Source: Calditerrivibrio sp. (GTDB lineage Bacteria > Chrysiogenota > Deferribacteres > Deferribacterales > Calditerrivibrionaceae). Taken from it: a stretch of DNA of 10,000 nt. Shown here piece after piece: positions 7,535-10,000 of the stretch (its first letter is position 1; every line of letters begins with the position of its first letter). The notes beneath the pieces were generated by a model. It was not told where the DNA came from. It worked only from the letters and a program-made list of their open reading frames with translations, and did not search any database. The DNA lies in NCBI GenBank assembly GCA_020217115.1, contig JAIWOA010000045.1, forward strand, positions 1-10,000, given 5' to 3'. A program made the position numbers and the translations under genes.

Positions 7535-8209
7535 ATGGAGAATAATAAAAATGGATTTTTCAAAGAACAGTATGTCATCGATGACATTAAGGTAGGAGAT
7601 ACCTGGAGAATATTTAAAATACTTTCAGAATTTGTAGAAGGCTTTGAAAATCTTGCCAAAATAGAACCAGCTGTAAGCGTTTTTGGCTCTGCAAGGATAA
7701 AGGAAGACCATCTTGACTACAAAAAAGCAAGAGTTTTAGGGGGCTTACTTGCAAAGAATGGTATAACTGTACTTACTGGAGGTGGCCCCGGCATTATGGA
7801 AGCAGCAAATAGAGGAGCTACAGAAGCTGGTGGGCAGTCAGTGGGATTAAATATAGAATTACCCTTTGAGCAGAAACCTAATCCATATGCAAAAAAAACT
7901 ATAACTTTTAATTATTTCTTTGTACGAAAAGTAATGCTTGTAAAGTATGCTAAAGCATTTGTAATTTTCCCCGGTGGATTTGGTACTATGGATGAATTTT
8001 TTGAAGCTGTTACATTGATACAAACCAAAAAGATACTCCCTTTCCCTCTTATACTTGTTGATAAAAAATACTGGGGAGGGCTGCTTGATTGGGTAAATGA
8101 TCAGATGCTAAAAAACAATTTTATAAAAGACTCTGATCTTGACTATATTAAGGTTATGGAAGAACCTGAAGAGATAGTTGAACATATAAAAGCATTTATG
8201 AAATTATAG
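7535..8209 (+). CDS. LOG-family protein (nucleoside 5'-monophosphate phosphoribohydrolase-like, TIGR00730)
   Basis: This is a 224-residue cytoplasmic protein with the Rossmann-type LOG fold. The nucleotide-binding motif GGGPGIMEAANRGA spans 82-95. The signature PGGFGTMDE spans 146-154, with Glu154 as the expected catalytic acid. Arg131 in FFVRK is the likely conserved arginine. Characterised relatives hydrolyse the N-glycosidic bond of cytokinin riboside monophosphate or AMP-like nucleotides to release the base and ribose 5-phosphate. The bacterial substrate is often unproven, and older annotations call such proteins lysine decarboxylases, wrongly. The extra N-terminal segment (DTWRIFKILSEFVEGFE, 22-38) is common in one LOG subgroup. 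The ATG has GAGGAG just 3 nt upstream. The 10-bp gap implies co-transcription with the MuiA-family gene; a functional connection is unclear. Confidence 0.9.
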   Translation: MENNKNGFFKEQYVIDDIKVGDTWRIFKILSEFVEGFENLAKIEPAVSVFGSARIKEDHLDYKKARVLGGLLAKNGITVLTGGGPGIMEAANRGATEAGGQSVGLNIELPFEQKPNPYAKKTITFNYFFVRKVMLVKYAKAFVIFPGGFGTMDEFFEAVTLIQTKKILPFPLILVDKKYWGGLLDWVNDQMLKNNFIKDSDLDYIKVMEEPEEIVEHIKAFMKL

Positions 8210-8297
8210 TCTGGTAAAAAAAATTTTGTACCCAATTAAATTTAAATATTTCAAATGGTTACTGAATTGATCGATTTTAGTTTAAAAGATGTAGATT

Positions 8298-8306
8298 TGC
8301 TATAAT
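8298..8306 (+). promoter_or_regulatory. Extended -10 promoter before the nuclease pseudogene
   Basis: TGC followed by TATAAT (8301-8306) is an exact extended -10 element. No good -35 is seen at 17 nt, which extended -10 promoters tolerate. The start would be near 8313, leaving a leader of about 50 nt ending in AGGAGG (8353-8358), 6 nt before the ATG at 8365. The expression signals thus remain intact although the gene is broken. Confidence 0.5.
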
Positions 8307-8313
8307 ATTAATT

Positions 8314-8331
8314 ATTCTTGATATTCTTGAT
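8314..8331. repeat. Perfect tandem 9-bp direct repeat at the predicted transcription start
   Basis: ATTCTTGAT occurs twice back to back (8314-8322 and 8323-8331), immediately after the extended -10 promoter. It could be a regulator site or simple slippage in AT-rich DNA. Confidence 0.5.
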
Positions 8332-8364
8332 TTTTTATTTAAAAATATATTCAGGAGGAATTTT

Positions 8365-9447
8365 ATGGAGAAAAAGCTACCAATAGGTATACAGACCTTC
8401 GAAGAGATAAGAGTAAAAAAAGAAAACTATATTTATGTAGATAAGACAGAGTATGCCCTCGATCTCATTCAAACAGGTACATACTGCTTAATGGCACGTC
8501 CTAAAAAGTTTGGCAAAAGTCTCTTTATTTCAACACTTAAAGCGATCTTTGAAGGTAAAAAGGAACAAAGGTAGTTCTGCAGGAAGAACTTGAAACATAT
8601 TTTGCTAATTATCTTGAGGGTATAGATTTAGCTGAAGTTAAAAACTGGTACAATGGTTATTCATGGTGGGAAAAAACTGTGTATAACCCCTACGATATAC
8701 TTCTATTTCTGAATGACCCTGAAAAAAGGTTTAAAAGCTACTGGTTTGAACGAGAGACACCACCATCTTTAAATGAAGCTGGTGGATAAAACTAAATATT
8801 TTTACCCTAATCTATCTTCTCTTATGGTAGGTGACTACTTTTTTAGGAGCTTTGACGTAGATAGTATTGATCTTGATGTCATTCTATTTCAGACAGGCTA
8901 TCTGACTATAGGCAAGGTTATTGAAAGCCCACTTCATGGTTATCATTATATCTTAAAATTCCCAAATAAGGAGATAAAGATATCCTTTAGCAATTATATA
9001 ATAAATAATCTGATCGATAGAAATAGAACAATCCCTCAGAAAATTCAGACTGAACTTTACGATTCCCTTACGAAAATAGATCTCAATACCTTTAAAAATA
9101 TTATCTTTTCTATATTTACATCAATTCAATGTGACAGAGATGGCGAAATGGAGAATAATCATGGCTTTTATGCTACAGTTTTGTATCTGTACATTCAAAG
9201 TCTGGGCATAGATATAACAGGTGAAGATACTATGAGTAAAAAACGGATTGATATCACAGTAAAATTTCCTAATGTCATATACATTATGGAGATAAAGGAA
9301 ACAGATGAAGAACCGTTAGCTCGGATAAAGCATAAAAAGTATTACAATGAGTATACAAACGAAGGTAAAGATATATATCTTGTTAGTATCAGTTTTGATA
9401 ACACTCAGAAGAATCTAAAAGATTTTATATGGGAAAAGGTAGGTTAA
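8365..9447 (+). pseudogene. Broken AAA-ATPase-like / PD-(D/E)XK nuclease gene (PF09820-PF08011 type)
   Basis: Three collinear pieces of one family are present. Piece 1 (8365-8574, 69 codons, ends TAG) is the AAA-like N-terminus: [16 protein letters not shown], and the P-loop-like RPKKFGKS. Piece 2 (about 8571-8789, another frame) has EELETYFANYL, WYNGYSW, VYNPYDILLFL and KSYWFE, which belong much further along the family. Piece 3 (8773-9447, back in the first frame) continues with LFQTGYLTI and the nuclease domain. Intact family proteins run to roughly 500-plus residues, so about 200 residues between pieces 1 and 2 are missing: an internal deletion. Pieces 2 and 3 are split by one extra A at about 8771-8773; removing it reads TPPSL then MKLVDKTKYF, as the family does. 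The cellular role of this often multicopy family is not established. A sequencing error could explain the frameshift but not the deletion. Confidence 0.85.
8773..9447 (+). CDS. C-terminal remnant with PD-(D/E)XK nuclease domain, possibly not translated
   Basis: This 224-codon open stretch begins at the frameshift point, with an internal Met as its first ATG. No Shine-Dalgarno is visible upstream, so independent translation is doubtful. It carries the end of the AAA-like region (LDVILFQTGYLTI, 34-46) and the nuclease fold: HGFYATVLYLYIQSLGIDI (130-148), RID (Asp160) and MEIK (Glu173, Lys175) as the D and ExK catalytic set, then the helix LARIKHKKYYNEY (182-194). Relatives usually have Gln in that helix (AxxQI); here the position is Arg. 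The frame is otherwise undamaged, which points to recent decay or to retained function of the fragment. I favour it being part of the pseudogene. Confidence 0.45.
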   Translation: MKLVDKTKYFYPNLSSLMVGDYFFRSFDVDSIDLDVILFQTGYLTIGKVIESPLHGYHYILKFPNKEIKISFSNYIINNLIDRNRTIPQKIQTELYDSLTKIDLNTFKNIIFSIFTSIQCDRDGEMENNHGFYATVLYLYIQSLGIDITGEDTMSKKRIDITVKFPNVIYIMEIKETDEEPLARIKHKKYYNEYTNEGKDIYLVSISFDNTQKNLKDFIWEKVG

Positions 9448-9489
9448 GTTATTTTGACGATCAAACAGTTAAATAACCCACTTTACCTT
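9436..9489. terminator. Imperfect inverted repeat at the end of the nuclease remnant, weak terminator candidate
   Basis: AAGGTA (9436-9441) pairs with TACCTT (9484-9489), and GTTATTT (9448-9454) pairs with AAATAAC (9471-9477) around a 16-nt loop. A few unpaired or G-U positions lie between the two stems. It spans the stop codon at 9445-9447. The stem is AU-rich and not followed directly by a T run, so intrinsic termination is uncertain. Confidence 0.3.
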
Positions 9490-9528
9490 CAATATATAAG
9501 ATTATATCTTTTTGATATTGATTTTTTC

Positions 9529-9550
9529 TATAATTACGTATATCTATAAT
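9529..9550 (+). promoter_or_regulatory. AT-rich upstream region of the LysR gene with two -10-like boxes
   Basis: TATAAT occurs at 9529-9534 and again at 9545-9550, without a convincing -35 for either. LysR-type genes are often autoregulated through T-N11-A dyads, but I could not settle on one here. GGTGG (9575-9579) is a modest ribosome binding site 3 nt before the ATG at 9583. Confidence 0.3.
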
Positions 9551-9582
9551 CACTATACTAATAATAATTTAAATGGTGGATT

Positions 9583-10000
9583 ATGGATTTCAAACAGATT
9601 GAAGCTTTTGTTTATGTGGCAAAATACAAGTCTTTTTCCAGAGCGGCAGAAAAAATGCTTCTTAGCCAGCCAACGATATCAACCCATATAAATACCCTTG
9701 AAGAGGAGCTGAATATCAAACTTTTTGATAGGTTATCCCGTGAGGTCATACTTACAGATGCTGGACAGCTATTTTACGATTATGCAGTAGATATGATGGA
9801 TTTAAGGGAAAGATCCATTGAAGCAATTAAAGAATTTTTAAATGAGATAAGTGGGAATATAAGGATAGGATCAAGTACTATTATAGCTGAATTTATCCTG
9901 CCCATGATAATCAAAGAATTCAATAATAGGTATCCCAAAACTTTTTTCAGCATGGATATCTCAAACTCACAAACTATAATACAAAGAGTTGTAGATGGGA
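9583..10000 (+). CDS. LysR-family transcriptional regulator, N-terminal part (runs off right edge)
   Basis: The first 139 codons are present. Residues 1-60 form the typical winged helix-turn-helix: MDFKQIEAFVYVAKYKSFSR, then AAEKMLLSQPTISTHINTLE as the recognition helices, then LFDR and LTDAGQLFYDYA. The linker helix (about 60-88) leads into the start of the periplasmic-binding-like effector domain (NIRIGSSTIIAEFILP, 92-107). The phrases RIGSSTI..E.ILP and SNSQTIIQRVVDG resemble the LysR subgroup often annotated with selenium metabolism or CysL/CbbR-like regulators. The effector domain is cut off, so the subgroup is only a suggestion. It starts a separate transcription unit after 135 bp of non-coding AT-rich DNA. 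Its target may lie to the right, outside the window. Confidence 0.92.
   Translation, partial: MDFKQIEAFVYVAKYKSFSRAAEKMLLSQPTISTHINTLEEELNIKLFDRLSREVILTDAGQLFYDYAVDMMDLRERSIEAIKEFLNEISGNIRIGSSTIIAEFILPMIIKEFNNRYPKTFFSMDISNSQTIIQRVVDG

Noticed and set aside
8210..8245. GGTAAAA...TTTTGTACC inverted repeat after the LOG gene as an intrinsic terminator
   Set aside because: The stem is short, A/T-rich and bulged, and no T run follows; too weak to call.
8365..9447. Programmed frameshift joining the pieces of the nuclease gene
   Set aside because: There is no slippery heptamer at 8571 or 8771, and about 200 residues of the family are missing between the first two pieces, so gene decay is the simpler reading.
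8311..9530. Direct repeats around the nuclease remnant as transposon ends or a target-site duplication
   Set aside because: The similarity is imperfect, very AT-rich and short, and there is no transposase or terminal inverted repeat.

Overview
The DNA is AT-rich (roughly 30% GC by eye). It encodes a Gram-negative cell: an outer-membrane-type lipoprotein with a lipobox, Sec signal peptides and a Pel exopolysaccharide export part. The mix of a FlhG/MinD-PilZ-DUF4388 fusion, long TPR proteins, a LOG-family protein and an AAA-like/PD-(D/E)XK fragment would fit a Deferribacterota-type organism. That placement is a guess from gene style and base composition, not a demonstration.

Minus-strand block (5754 down to 1): four closely packed genes read leftward. 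They are a secreted 814-residue TPR protein, a MinD/FlhG-like ATPase fused to PilZ and DUF4388 domains, a PelC-like lipoprotein, and the first 257 residues of a PelD-like membrane protein that runs off the left edge. PelC and PelD identify this as a Pel-type exopolysaccharide locus whose remaining genes should lie to the left of the window. No PelA and no beta-barrel PelB are seen; the TPR protein sits where PelB would be expected. The PilZ protein is not part of the canonical pel operon. It has both c-di-GMP-binding motifs intact, so the locus may carry a second c-di-GMP input besides PelD. A textbook sigma70 promoter (TTGACA, 17 nt, TATAAT) lies directly in front of the MinD-PilZ gene and would start RNA at or next to its AUG, suggesting leaderless translation.

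A 165-bp, extremely AT-rich divergent control region (5755-5919) separates this operon from a plus-strand pair. The pair is a secreted DUF4140/DUF4139 (MuiA-family) protein followed 10 bp later by a LOG-family nucleotide phosphoribohydrolase.

Right part: a decayed AAA-ATPase-like/PD-(D/E)XK nuclease gene (8365-9447) keeps a good promoter and ribosome binding site. It has lost a large internal segment and carries a one-base frameshift. The window ends inside a LysR-type regulator (from 9583). No RNA genes, CRISPR arrays, insertion sequences or origins were seen.
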